Shown here piece after piece: positions 25,301 through 35,977 of a DNA stretch of 64,000 nucleotides; the first letter of the stretch is position 1, and the number at the start of each line of letters is the position of its first letter. This DNA comes from Phoenix dactylifera (taxonomy: Eukaryota > Streptophyta > Magnoliopsida > Arecales > Arecaceae): assembly GCF_009389715.1 (NCBI RefSeq), contig NC_052392.1, positions 36,877,360-36,941,359 on the forward strand. The letters are read 5' to 3'. The notes beneath the pieces were generated by a model. That model did no database searches. It worked only from the letters and a program-made list of their open reading frames with translations, and was not told the origin of the DNA. The position numbers and the translations under genes are program-made.

Positions 25301-28300
25301 GGGTGGGCTCATGCGTTCGAACCTCTTGGTTCTTGATTGGTTCTATTCTGTACAGCTTAAATCATCCGGTTCGGTATGGTTCGGCTAACCTTGGAACCAG
25401 GCATATGGGCCTTCATCCATGATCAATTTGAGGGAAATAGCTAATCACATTAATTTTTGGATCTCAAGGTTATGTGGCTGGTGTATTCACCTAGTTAAGG
25501 ACAATTCTATTTAACCCAAAGTACCTGCATTTGACACTTGGATATAGGTATGAGTATGATATTTGCGTATGGTTCCATAATTTCTTAGAGAAAAGATTGG
25601 ACATTTAGACACTAACCCGCACCTTGCGCTTATATTAGTATTCACAAGACTGAGCAAGACATATTTGTTCAGATGCTGCTACGAGCTTGGAGGCTTTCCA
25701 TGCTAGATTTAGAGGAGGGTGTGCCAAATTTATGTGGCATTTGATGTGATTTGGTGTAATACCAATTTTGTTTTATTGTATCAGAGTTATGTATGATTCG
25801 GTGCATATTGGCCTTAACAAGCTGGTTGTGGATCCATAACATAGCATATAAATACCTATTAGTGGATGAACTATGTATAAAGACATCATGGTCATTTAGC
25901 CACCAACAGGTGGCCACCTTTATTAGGAAGTTCATTGGGATCATTAATAGTTGAACTCTTCACTCCCGTTCTCTTTGTTTTGTTGTTCGATCTAATTTCA
26001 TTCTTTGGTATCTTTACACATCGTATACTTTTTCCTGAGGGCAGGCTTTGGCGCAAAGACCTAGGTGCCATGGGTTTGAAATACGGAAACAGTCTCTACA
26101 TATGTTGTGGGTTAAGGCCGTGTATGTCTGACCCTCCCCAGACCCTGCAGTGGTGGGACTTGGGAGCCTTGTGCACAAGAACACTCTTTGATATACTTAA
26201 TCTTCCAGAATAAATACTCGTGTTTATTCCCTATAGGGGAATAAGTTTAAATTGATATGATTTCTGCAGTACAGCAGCTAATGTCCTTCAAGGCTGTTTA
26301 GGGTTGGAAATTGAGCTGTTATCAGCTGTTGCAATGCCTAGTCTTCCAAGATACTAGTTTGGTTGATCTGTGATTTTAATCGTTGTTGTGGCTGCATGAT
26401 TTATTGGGACACATCTCATTGCCAAAACTTTGTGCTAAAATGATGAATACTTTCTCATGTTTGGTATGTAAATACAGCATATATACAGCTGATAATTAAG
26501 AAGTGCTGTGCTTCATCTTTAAAAGAAAAACTTTATATGAAAATTTATGGAAATATAAATGCTTCGTGCAGGGGATACATGGATATATATGGGACCCCTT
26601 AATTGGTGCTTAAGAATGGGAGTTTGAAATACATTTTGTGTGGTCCTTCACTCCTTTGTATTTCGCTATGTAGAAACATGCTTAACCTACTAGTAGCTTA
26701 TTACCGACTGACTTTTACCAAGAGTTAAAAACTTTAATTCCTAATCTAGTTTTCATTCCTATACTTTGTTGTGTGGTGATTGGTCAAATAATTCTGCTGT
26801 AATTTTATCTGGACCATTTCATTTCCATTTTAAGCAATATTGTGGTTGGTTGACATGCAGCAGGATATGAATGAAGCGCATGATACAGATTTGTACAGTA
26901 GCACCTATGACAAAGATGATCATGCTAGAATAGATAGTCACTGGAGACAAGTACTGGAACACTTGCTGCAGTTGTCAGATATGAGTGAAGGTAGTGGTAT
27001 TCAAAGCTGCATCCGTGATGCACTCATTTATGGTCCTTCTGGGTTCACGAGGGAATTCAAGAGGGTTGATTCTCCCAGGGACACTACACAACCAAAGGTA
27101 TTATTGGTTTTATCTTTGGTTTTATCTTGTTTTCTTAGTTATCCTCATATGCTGGAGAGTTTAGATTGAATAGTTTTATAATTGAGTATGCATTCATCGT
27201 TACCAGGATAGACCTGAGGGCCATAATGAAGTTAAAAGTCAGTCTCAGATACTGGATGGTTCTACATCAGATGTATCAAAAACTGGGACTTCAGATGTAA
27301 ATGCCAACACTATAAAGTGCCAAAATGTTTTCCTTGATATTCTTCGTTCAGAGAAATTTGCTTTATTGTGCGATTTACTTTGTATAACCTTGCAAGACGA
27401 CAAGGGCAAAAGATTTTTCGACTTTAGCTTGATAAATTCAAAGATGAAAAATGGGGACTATGAGAAGTTGCCTGGGTCATTTGATCAAGATATACAACAG
27501 GTATTTATTTAATTATTCATTTTGTAGTTAGCGATCTCATAAAAGGTGTCCTTTCTTCGATGTATATTTTGGTGATTTCTATATTAAGTGCTATATTGAG
27601 ATTTGAGAATTCATTTACATATGCCTTCAGGCTTGCTCTTTTTGAAAACACATTTTTTTGGGAAGTTCACTGCATATTGAGTGCCTTTTGTGGGAACCTT
27701 CAATATTGTAAATAAACCAATAACTTGGTTGTTTCTATTCCCAATCTTTGGTTGATGAATGTATGTAAACTTTATTGGTTATCTTGGTGTTTTGTCATCT
27801 CTTTTGCATGCCTTTGCTAAAGTTTTGGTTTGTTTGGAATTGGTACATCTAATTCTAGGTCATCATATTGTTTATTTCACTTTGTTTTGTGGTTCAGCAG
27901 CATCTGTATACTCTTTGATCTTTCATTTTGAAGTAGCTACATAGAAAAAATCTTGTTACATGACAGCCTTCTCTCTTCTACCAATAAGTTATGGATTCAT
28001 CAATATAATAGCCATCAGTATTCTGTTTGCTGATGACTAAAACTTCTTGATATGTCAAAACACCCTTTAGTTTTGAAATCCTGAATGCCAATCTTTGGAG
28101 GATACCTGATTGTTCAAGATCTAGTCAATGCTATGATATTATAGCTGCTACTTCTTTGCTAAGGTGATTACACAAAAGGAGATGTTGGGATAACACAGTG
28201 TTCACTTGCTTGAATTCGTGTGACTTGCAATTGATCTATAGAGTACTCTTATTGTACATGTTATGATAATATTTTATTACTTTAAGTATGACAATCATTC

Positions 28301-30051
28301 TTTTGGGTGGAATAATATGTTATTTTCTGGCACCAAGGTTGAATCTTATGGAACTAATTTGTATCTGTTTTGGGATATGGTTGATTGTGTAGAACACACT
28401 GGTTTTGTTTCTCTCTCTTTCTCTCTCTCGCTCTTTCTTTGTCTTTTTTTTGATACATCTGATTTATCTGGTTCAATTGGACCTTAAATTCGGAAGTCCC
28501 TGGTTCAACAGGGAAACTCAAATTACCATGTAATTGTTTGAATTAGTTATAGGGATTCATTAGAGATTTGCTGAATAAATATCTCAGGCCTTGTACCGCA
28601 GGTGTGGGATAAGTTTCAAAAAATTGGCCAAGAAATGGTTCTTCTAGCAACTGGTCTTTCAAACGTATCACGGGTATCCTACCAGAAGCGGGTATGAGTC
28701 ATGGACCCTTCATAATGTATACTGCCAATACCACATTGATTCTTTCATGTGCTATGTGGAAAAATAATGGCTTGTTAACATATAATATTTGCCAGTGCTT
28801 AAGAAAAAAAGGGGACTTCTTTGTGCTGTCTTTAAGGCTTTTATGTCAAGTAATTTGCTGTTTATATTCGATTTGTGCTTGTGATATTGTGCACTAAACT
28901 TGTCGACAAGATTCACTGATCTAAAATGTGTACAGGTTGGACAAAACTTGATTAATGGGGCTAGTGAACATAATCCTGAGGCAAGTGATATTTAATTAAA
29001 AATTATGGTTCATACAATGCACTGTCATAATGCTGGTTACTTTTATTGCATTAGCACATTCTCATTTTTCACTCTTTTGCAGGAGACTTGTCGTGTAGTT
29101 ATTGAACAGAAGAATTCTACTGAATCATACACGACAATACAGTTGATTTCATGTGAGTCAGACCGTTCCACTAAACCAGATCAAACTGAGGCCTCTGGTC
29201 TGTACAAAGTTTGCATTTGCAAGAAGTGTGGTACTGATGTGAATGGTGACCGCAGCCTCATCTGTGATGGATGTGAGGCAATGTACCATTACTCTTGCAT
29301 TGAGCCGGCTGTCGAGGAGATCCCAAGTCGAAGCTGGCACTGTTCTGCCTGTCATACAAACAAGAGGGAACCATCTGAACCTGCCTCGGCCCATACCCAA
29401 CCAGACAGCTTGCACCAGGACTGTGCAGTCTGTAATCAACTAGAATTTTCGGAAACACAAGAAGAAAATGATAGTGGAAGCGGGACTGTGGTAGCTAATG
29501 ACTCCAGAGAGAGCTCAGTTTCAAGCATGGAGTCTGACGAGTCACCAGAAATGTCGGGGACTGCTATGTCACGGCTGTGCAAGCTATGTGGAACTTGTGA
29601 GGATGAAGATAAGAGATTCCTAATATGTGGTCATGCCCACTGCCCTTACAAGTTCTATCACATCAGATGCCTGAAAACTAGTCAGATAGCTAGCGTAGAA
29701 CAACAAAACAAGCCTTGTTGGTACTGCCCATCTTGCCTCTGTAGAGCTTGTCTCTGCGATAAAGATGATGACAAGATTGTCTTATGCGATGGTTGTGATG
29801 AGGCCTACCATACCTACTGCATGAAACCGCCTCGTACTTCCATTCCCAAGGGCCACTGGTACTGTGTCCCATGCAATGTGACCAGGGCAAAGGAAGGGAT
29901 GAGAAGGTATGAACAATGGATCTTACAGCAACATAGGAAGAACGATGTCAGGCAAGCTAGTGAGGCCAATAGATCGATGGATTTGCTACTGAGCGCTGCT
30001 GAGAAGCTGAGGTCGGAAGAGCAGTTGGTAGCAGAGAACCAAGATAAGTAG
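13339..30051 (+). CDS. EHD3: PHD-finger protein, EHD3-like flowering regulator
   Basis: Six coding exons give about 583 residues (rice Ehd3 is of similar size): 13339-13455, 26861-27097, 27207-27500, 28602-28691, 28936-28980 and 29083-30051 (TAG). All junctions are phase 0. ATG 13339 opens [18 protein letters not shown] with a basic TYKRRKRAR patch, likely nuclear. The middle has the family block [18 protein letters not shown] and the [18 protein letters not shown] region. The C-terminus holds three PHD-type zinc clusters: residues about 305-351 ([22 protein letters not shown]), 427-478 (CKLCG, CPSC) and 480-525 ([22 protein letters not shown]). In rice, Ehd3 promotes flowering through the Ehd1 pathway; the same role here is inference. 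Intron 1 is 13.4 kb and intron 5 uses a GC donor. Exon 2 has a CAGCAG tandem acceptor. Confidence 0.88.
13456..14931. other. EHD3-like intron 1, first part
   Basis: Intron sequence with an 83-codon open frame at 13960-14211 that matches nothing known to me. A diverged duplication of about 70 bases lies at 14691-14822: GTAGCTCGCTGAACCATGA recurs as ATAGCTCACTGCACCATGA, each followed by AATGGATCATCA. No gene is seen. Confidence 0.5.
14932..16727. mobile_element. Possible hAT-like non-autonomous element with imperfect inverted ends
   Basis: The left end GGCTGGCAAATAATG resembles the reverse complement of the right end, GGGTAGCAATCGTG. Both sub-terminal regions are packed with GGGTCG/CGACCC and GTTTATTAAAT motifs in opposite orientation. 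The interior at 15350-16320 is pyrimidine-rich (CCTCTCTCTCC-type) and includes a leader-like AGCTAGGGTTTTGGGTTTC near 16240; it could be captured gene sequence. I found no matching target duplication, so the borders are tentative. Confidence 0.35.
16753..16976. repeat. Diverged tandem duplication, about 110 bases
   Basis: Two adjacent copies each run from a TTTTTTA-GCTxxAAG-like start through TCCATTTCCT, TGTGATAAAATGAG and TTTATACACTAGATATC to GTTGATCAC, first near 16753-16861 and again near 16862-16976. Substitutions are scattered, so this is not recent. Confidence 0.8.
17803..17970. repeat. Diverged tandem duplication, about 93 bases
   Basis: AAATAAATTCTAATTCAATA with its upstream AAGAAAGGATGG flank recurs about 93 bases later as AAATGAATTCTAATTCAATA with AAGAAAAGGATAG. 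It is located in EHD3-like intron 1. Confidence 0.7.
17971..20492. other. EHD3-like intron 1, middle part
   Basis: There is no recognisable gene. The 102-codon frame at 18660-18968 has no family features. Simple runs include A12 near 19297, a CTCTCTCTGTGCGTGCGCGC stretch near 20005-20030 and T/G homopolymers at 20364-20384. Confidence 0.5.
20493..21403. mobile_element. TIR element with TTA target duplication, CAY-rich interior and nested GTACC-rich patch
   Basis: TTA at 20493-20495 and again at 21401-21403 flank an element whose left end GGGTCTATTTGGCATC resembles the reverse complement of its right end, AGTGGCACTTGGCATC; AAAATA-rich sub-terminal sequence is also inverted. The interior is two CCACCA/CAT-type trinucleotide tracts (20685-20760 and 20945-21245). 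Between them, at 20780-20935, is a patch of GGTACC/GTACCGTACC palindromes. His/Cys-rich open frames here are by-products of the trinucleotide tracts. Confidence 0.5.
21590..22099 (+). CDS. BED zinc-finger coding exon or small gene inside EHD3-like intron 1
   Basis: ATG 21599 opens 166 uninterrupted codons ending in TAA at 22097-22099. Residues 1-60 are a BED-type zinc finger like that at the N-terminus of hAT-transposase-derived plant proteins: DIGWEHG, then [14 protein letters not shown], then [15 protein letters not shown]. The rest is basic and Ser/Arg/Thr-rich with no catalytic or dimerisation domain, so it is not a full transposase. A TTTGTAG acceptor sits directly before 21590, and AAG/gtatct at 22066/22067 is a good donor. 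The 477-base exon so defined is open and phase 0 at both ends, matching the phase of the flanking EHD3 exons. It may be a separate gene, an exon of a longer hAT-derived protein, a dead fragment, or a cassette exon. Confidence 0.6.
   Translation, partial: VSHMPLHKGKIRDIGWEHGVIVDGNRFHWKCNWCGLVRYGGGVSRLKQHIAGTCHVQKCQKVPEDVAKNMMNHLITKQKDRRMKIAARKGIDKMKSKFHREDDLVGKDNVKVDLDMKGRNASQLSERATKQYGVASQRSRTATQRSRTTAQLFNIGMAKVSNAIVGGSF
22100..23280. other. EHD3-like intron 1, no gene seen
   Basis: AT-rich sequence after the BED exon. No further hAT domains (DUF659 or dimerisation region) are visible downstream, which argues that the BED frame is not the start of an intact transposase gene. Confidence 0.5.
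23281..23612. mobile_element. MITE-like element with about 20-base inverted ends
   Basis: The left end GACCCTTTTTGGTTGCGTGA pairs at about 16 of 20 positions with the reverse complement of the right end, GACCCTGTTTAGTTGCAGGA. It is 332 bases long without coding capacity. No convincing target duplication was found. Confidence 0.5.
24917..25400. repeat. GTACC-type repeat fragments around a purine-rich tract
   Basis: Degenerate TTTGGTACTGTATGGGTTCG-like and CGGTTCGGTATGGTTCGG sequence flanks a long GGGAGAGG/GAGAGA purine tract (25013-25165). The tract contains one CCTAACCCTAAACCCTAGG telomere-like stretch at 25080-25098. The flanks resemble the GTACC-rich patch at 20780-20935, so both may belong to one repeat family. 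Confidence 0.45.
26038..26190 (+). mobile_element. Au-type SINE, 5'-deleted and diverged
   Basis: The sequence reads CTTTGGCGCAAAG, then GGGTTTGAAATACGGAAACA near 26072-26091 (Pol III B-box region followed by the Au-SINE body), then GGGTTAAGGCCGTGTATG, then CCTCCCCAGACCCTGCAGTG and finally GGGAGCCTTGTGCAC. This order of blocks is that of the Au SINE family known from many angiosperms. Part of the tRNA-related head is missing compared with the family as I remember it. It lies in the sense direction in EHD3-like intron 1, about 670 bases before exon 2. Confidence 0.72.
28981..29082 (+). other. GC-AG intron (intron 5 of the EHD3-like gene)
   Basis: Exon 5 ends GAG, followed by GCAAGT rather than GTAAGT. 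The intron ends TTTTGCAG before GAGACTTGTCG at 29083. Reading through would hit TAA within five codons, and splicing restores the frame (phase 0). The remainder of the donor matches the strong consensus typical of GC-AG introns. Confidence 0.85.
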
Positions 30052-31423
30052 ATTACCCACACTGGTTGCAGCCTTGTGCTCTGCACCTAAGGATTTTGAT
30101 TTAGTGACAGCCAAATTAGGAATCTTTTCTGTCTTCCATAGAGATGCTTGGGTCGTTCCTCTTTTCTTTGTAGCTTCAATTAGATGTTAGAACGATTTAT
30201 CATATAAGAGTTCTGCCAAAGTGGATATTATTCCTCAAATGAGAATCTTAATGCCCGGCATGCCTAATGGCAGGAACTACTAGGGGATAACAAGGGAATT
30301 GGAAGAAGCTGTGCGCTATGGATTTTTTCTTAACACAGTCTGATAACAGTGAGAGGATCATATCTCCTTATTCTTTTTTTCCCCTGAAATTTTCTGCTGT
30401 TGCAACAAATTGCTGTATCTTTTCTAAAAGATGACACATCACCTTTGTAGTTTCCAGTATAATGTACTGAATTTTCCAGAAGAGATTGTTAGTTTTTTCT
30501 ACTCAAATGCCTACTTTTTTCACTACAAAATACTACTGCATTTGTCAGTGAAGAATGCTAGCTTTCCTACTCAAATGTCTAATTTTATCTTAAACAGTCT
30601 ATCTGAAAGCTAGATTATCTTAGTTTGCATATAACCACAGTTGCTTTCATTTGATCAGCATGTAGCTTCAGTTTTAGATAAACTAGTCAATGGATAAACA
30701 ATTTCAGTTCTCTATTTTTGAGGTAAAAATGAGAGCTGGGAGCCCACAGGGAAAAGAACATTGAAAGAGATTACAGAGGAGGGTTCAACAATTTTGCAAC
30801 ACATTCGATTCTCTGTAAGGATTTTTTGTTGCACAAAATTTCAATCACTAGACCAACGGACAGCTTGCTCAAGGACCCTCCCTTGATAGTGATCTTTCAT
30901 GCAAATATGATTGTTCCTTTCCTTCAATGAACTCAAACAATCTTGGATATTCTTATAAAGTTTAAGGCTTTAATGTCTCCAAGCCTGAAATGCAGTGCAA
31001 TAGTTATTTTCGATTACCAAGAAGTAAAATTTCATTTTTCTGCATGCATGGGTACTGTTGTTGGCATCTGTGCTGCATGTGTTATAATGCATGGATGGCT
31101 GTGGACTTCTGAGTAGATATTTTTTTTTCCTAATTTTCTTTTTGCGATGATAGATATACTGGATTTTGGTTAATGCAACTTTGCTTCTTCCTTTATAAGA
31201 GATTATAAGTGAACCAAGATGGTGTATGCATTAAAGGAGTATTCTAAATCTGTGCAAGGTGAGGACATGCAAAAAATGAGGAAGCATGGAGACACTTATA
31301 ATATCAGTTTTCTTTCATGTTCACATATAATTTCAATATATTTGCCAATATATGCCCTTAATAGCATCATATGTATTCCATACAATCATATTTAGTCAAG
31401 CTAAACTAAGAATATCTTGTGCA

Positions 31424-31500
31424 CTGAGCGTCGCCCAAGTGGTCAAACCCTTCTATCTAACAAACAGTGATTCTGGGTTTGAATCCTAGGTGGTGCATGT
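31424..31500 (+). repeat. tRNA-like Pol III box sequence, possible SINE head
   Basis: GAGCGTCGCCCAAGTGGTCA, with an A-box-like core, is followed by GGGTTTGAATCCTAGG, close to the B-box GGTTCGAATCC. No complete cloverleaf or 3' body could be traced. A similar pattern (GATTGGTTTAGT ... GGGTCTGAATCC) occurs near 31966-32020. Either could be a degraded tRNA-derived SINE. Confidence 0.25.
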
Positions 31501-32101
31501 CCAAGCATTAGGACCCTGATAATCTCTAGTGCTCATTCATATATTTGCAATGTTTTTCAACTCGACAGTTAAAAGATAGTACTACAATGCAGAATTTTCC
31601 AATGTTCAGAAATTCTTATATTGCGATTAATGTGGTTAGTTAAGAATTATCATGTAAAAGATCTCACTTAGAAATTAAGATTTATAAGTAGTAATTTCTG
31701 AGCATTTTGCTGTCAGATTAAGAAAAAAATAGCTGATCATGATTAAGGGAGTTATAACTAAGTTTTTAGAATTAGTGATATACTTAGCTGTGGGTATTCA
31801 TGAATGTGATCAAAATACACGGCAAAATATAATTATCTACTTTGACCAAACTATATCTTTTCTTAGCCTAGAACTCCTCTTTTAAATGATTCTCTTTCAC
31901 TGAAAAAGAAAATCTGCATATTTGGACTTTTTAAGAAACAGTTTTATTAGCTGGATGTTAACTAGCTCGATTGGTTTAGTCATTAGGTATTGGATACCCT
32001 TGACTTGGGTCTGAATCCTGTCTTCACCTTGATTTAGGCTGGATTTTCTCCTATCCTTGCGCTCAAAAAGAAACAATGTAAGTAGCATTAGAAAGTTTTT
32101 T

Positions 32102-32129
32102 TCTCTCTCTCTCTCTCTATCTCTCTCTC
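32102..32129. repeat. (CT)n microsatellite, interrupted
   Basis: A CT run broken once by CTAT, located between the EHD3-like gene and the GATA relic. Confidence 0.9.
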
Positions 32130-35074
32130 GAATGAGATATTTCATGAACAGTAATATCACATATATTTTCAGGCTAAGTGTAACCTGCACTATGCTTGAA
32201 ATAGGAGTTGAAGAATGTCTCAAGCCTAATGTATCTTTTATTGTATTTGAGATGTCAGCCATATTTGGTTCTAGATGTGAAACTTGTGTAGCTTTAGTTA
32301 ATTTGAAGTTTTGACAGTCAGAAATAAATTTGACCTGTCAAAAAATTTATATCTCTAGATCATGATATCGTTAGTGTGCAGTTAGAGAGAGCATTGACGC
32401 AATCAAGGTCAATATTCTGCAAGTGCATAAAATCATAGAAGAGACCACATCAAGTTTAATAATAAAAAGAGATGATATGTGATTAGTGCACAGATACAAA
32501 TCAACATTGACTTAGATTGGTTAATATGATTAGGATGTGGCCATTGATTTCCTCCTCCAGAAGTTCTATTGTCATTAAATGGATGAGAAGATGTATATCA
32601 TCTTTACATTTTTGTCGATACAATTTAGCACAAGTATTGTATGTTCCATTGCTTTGGGTGGAAAAGGAAAGAACAAAAAAATAGATTGAAAATTTTAGGA
32701 ATGAGAGAGAGAGAGAGAGGTGGAGCGGCTTTGGAAAAAAAGAGCAAAAAAAAAGTGATTGCTTTCAACCTGATCCAGTGAATCTTCATATTGTGCCATT
32801 TAGCCTCACTTGAATGTATATTATATCTATACTCAAGTAAAGGTATGCCATATAAATTAGATTAATTTAATATAGATTTTTTTTTTCCTTGTTTGCATAC
32901 CTAAGGGCTAGATCGGCAATCATTTCCAACATATCAATGTAGTAATGCTCATTATCTATAACCCTTAAGCTGAGCCTGACAAATGTCTTTGCTTTAAAGA
33001 ATTCTAGGTGAGGAAATAATTTCAGATTAGTTATGATCTTACTTAGATAATTATGGCAATTATAAAAATGGTAAAATAAGATGTGAAATCGAAGAAAAGG
33101 GGTTGGTGTACTGAAAAATAATAAGGTTTTAAGAGGAAGAATGGCGTTGAAACACTGAAGATAAAAAAAGGAAGAAAAGCCTAAATTCTTCAATCTTCAC
33201 ATACAGGTCCTATATGAAGCTTAAATTTCAATAAATAAATCTATCTTAGCAAATAAAAAAAAAGTATTAGAAATCCCTAAGCTACTTTCTTGATTGACTG
33301 ACTTCTTTTATTTGGAGAGAAGGGGAGGAAGGGGTGGGTGAAGAAGGATTTGCAATGTTTATGTGTGAAGGGTTTTTCATCTATGCTTTTCTTTATCTCG
33401 CACTTTTTCCTTACTGGCAAGCCCTTCTACAAGGGTCATAACATAATTTTAATTGCATGAAATGGCAATAAAGCATAAGTTGCCACATCATGATTCATGA
33501 ACTAATCTAAAGCCTGTAAACTTAATATTAGATCACTTTATCTCCATTATACATTTAAAAGAGCTCCAATTAAAAAATTTTGAACTCAAAATATATAGCT
33601 GAAAAGAAAATTTAAATGATCGTCTAGACTTCTAAGAATCTGCATGGATTAACTTTGGTGTTTGCAGCTTACTTAAAATATGCACGACCCAGTTATACTT
33701 TTTCAAAATTAACACACAACTCAATTTGTACCTCCATTCTATGGTTGAGGTTGCACATTGGCTCCATATAATATAACTTCAAGTAGGGTAAAGTCTGTAA
33801 CTCTTTATCTCCTTGCTTTCTTTTGTTGGAAGTTAGACCTGAAAAAGTTTTGCACCAAGTGAACTTTGGTGAAATTCCCACTAGTTTATCCCCAAAAAGC
33901 CGAAGAATACTCTGATTTTTTTATCAATCCAAGCTGGCTTGTCAAGATTCAATTTGGTTTGTTTAATCTTTCATACCGTGGCATTTGTAGTCACTCAAGT
34001 ATATGTTATGTAAATGATGGTAAAGATGTTGTGCTTGGTTTCCTTTATATGCCCGAAAGCCAGAGTGATATTCCCTACCATAAAATGACATAGTAATTTA
34101 CTCATCAACCATAATCTTTAAGAAAATCAGTCAACATCTGTCGACGGTCATTCATAAATGTGCAAATGATTTTAGCCCTTCTACTACTGTAATGTGTACT
34201 GTCTGATTCCATACTCGAAGATAACAAAATTAGGATTCAAGCATAAGTAGTGAATTTTCATTATTTGTTGTCTTTTATAAATCAAGTGCATGCTATGTAA
34301 ATAAAGCATATTTAACATTGGTTTTCTTTATTTTTCAGTCTCTTGATATGCCTGGAGGCTAGCATGGTAGTCTTGCTCATGAGTAATGTAATCTACTCAT
34401 TATGTCTATCCTTAAGCTAAATCTGACAACTATGAAACTTGTGTAAACTATCCTAACTCCTGTTCTTTGATGAACTCGTGGCATGGAAAGCCGGAGGATT
34501 GATTCTATAACTGGTGCCACCTAGTAAATTGTAACAAGTAAATTTTCTCGTAACAATTACTCACTATTCTGTTTTGAGCATCGAAATTTTGGCAATTTGT
34601 TATCGGAGCAAATAGTAACAACCATTTCATCGGACATACATATTTTTGATTTTCTGATAGATTTACACTTTCCTCTTATATAATAAAAAAACAATAATTG
34701 AGTCATTAGGACTAATGAAATTAACAGTGTATACTTCCTTCAAATTTTAAACAGAATAGGGTTTTCAACAGCCGTGTTGGTAAAATAGTAACATGCATCT
34801 ATTTATTTATTTATATACCTTTTTCTTTTGGCGATAGAGATATGCATTTACTATTTTCCTTTTTACTGCTTGAAGGGATAAATTTACTCCAACTCACTAA
34901 TGGTAATGGCTATCCAGGTCCTTAATTTCCTATTATTACGTGGGAGAGATTCAGTTCCCCATGCTGTCTTCTAGTAGTAGTATTTTTGTTTCTTACCTCC
35001 CTCAACCCTTGTTGCCAACTTCTCTCCAGGCTCGATCCCCTTTTGCCATTCTAGAATGTTGAACACCTGCAACC

Positions 35075-35977
35075 ATGCCTCCTGCTGATCTCAACCCATC
35101 CTCTCCACCTTTTAATCTTGATGACATACTAAATGATGATGACATTGAAGAAGTATCCGATGACAAGTTATGCGCGCCCGATGACTCTGTGGAGGACTTG
35201 GAGTGGCTCCCGGCTCTCTTTGGTGACTCGCTGGGCTTCAACTCACCATCCAAGGGTGCAGACAAGAAGAGAGAGAGAGCTTCGTGATGCTTTAACTGGT
35301 CGGAAATTGCCCACAAAGCCAAAGACCAGACAGGTCGGAAGAAAGACATGGTCTCTGGAAACCCAGAGCACCTTCTGCATGGTTACCTATTAAAGAATGG
35401 TGCTAATTTTGACGTGCCGAAGACTGTGTATTGAGGAAAACCCTGCCACGGTGGTTGATTGGATACGGGAAGCAGATAGATATGACGATGGTCATCCGCT
35501 GATCCGGAATACTCGCAGACTGGTACAGTTGTCCGTGACCTAGATTGTTCATGTGTATCGAGAGGTGAACAGAATAACAGATTGAATCGTCTCATATGTG
35601 GCACGTTATTCTGGAGACGTCATCTGAACGAGTTTAGCAGGTGTTACCCATCTGTTACATTGTTTACTCTCTCTTAATTTGGTAAGATGTACTCAAACTT
35701 GAGTTATTGGAAATGAAACACCGTTTTGAACCAAAAAAAAAAAAAAAGTGCACCGACGGCCTCGCCATGGACACGCCACAGTGGAGGCCTGGCCCTGATG
35801 GGCCTAGGACTCTGTAATGCCTGTGGAATCTGCTTCAAGTCCGGGCAAGTACCACCCTGCGCGGCTGCGCCGACCCCTTCCTGTGGTAGCACCTGCCGGT
35901 ATGCGAACACGCGCAGGAAGTTTCTCAGGATAAGGAGGGAGAAGAAAACCAAGAAGAGTGATGATTATATTTACTGA
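35075..35977 (+). pseudogene. GATA-type zinc-finger transcription factor relic, interrupted by a LINE fragment
   Basis: The 5' part (ATG 35075) encodes an acidic N-terminus with FNLDDILNDDDIEE, then LCAPDDSVEDLEWLP, the arrangement seen at the start of plant class-I GATA factors. It then runs into basic KRERELRDALTGRKLPTK-like sequence in a shifted frame. The zinc-finger part resumes at 35749: CTDGLAMDTPQWRPGPDGPR, then, after a two-base deletion at the LCNACG position (near 35813), CNACGICFKSG and RKFLRIRREK. The second cysteine of the first Cys pair is lost. About 300 bases of LINE sequence ending in A15 at 35733-35747 separate the halves. Three independent defects make this a pseudogene. 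Confidence 0.75.
35440..35747 (+). mobile_element. LINE 3' fragment (RNase H end) with poly(A), inside the GATA relic
   Basis: The sequence near 35545-35620 translates as VHVYREVNR, then I-V-S-Y-V-A, the end of the RNase H domain of plant LINE ORF2 (consensus VxRxxNxxADWxASxxAHHSG), with an in-frame stop. It ends in A15 at 35733-35747 immediately before the GATA finger. It is 5'-truncated, as is usual for LINE copies. The left border is approximate. Confidence 0.65.

Larger units (their letters stand above)
30052..35074. other. 5 kb intergenic stretch between the EHD3-like gene and the GATA relic
   Basis: It includes the EHD3-like 3' UTR, a CT microsatellite at 32102-32129, a GA run at 32703-32719 and a tRNA-like stretch near 31424-31500. 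I see no coding exons. Open frames at 31897-32314 and 32867-33193 are low-complexity or featureless. Confidence 0.5.
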
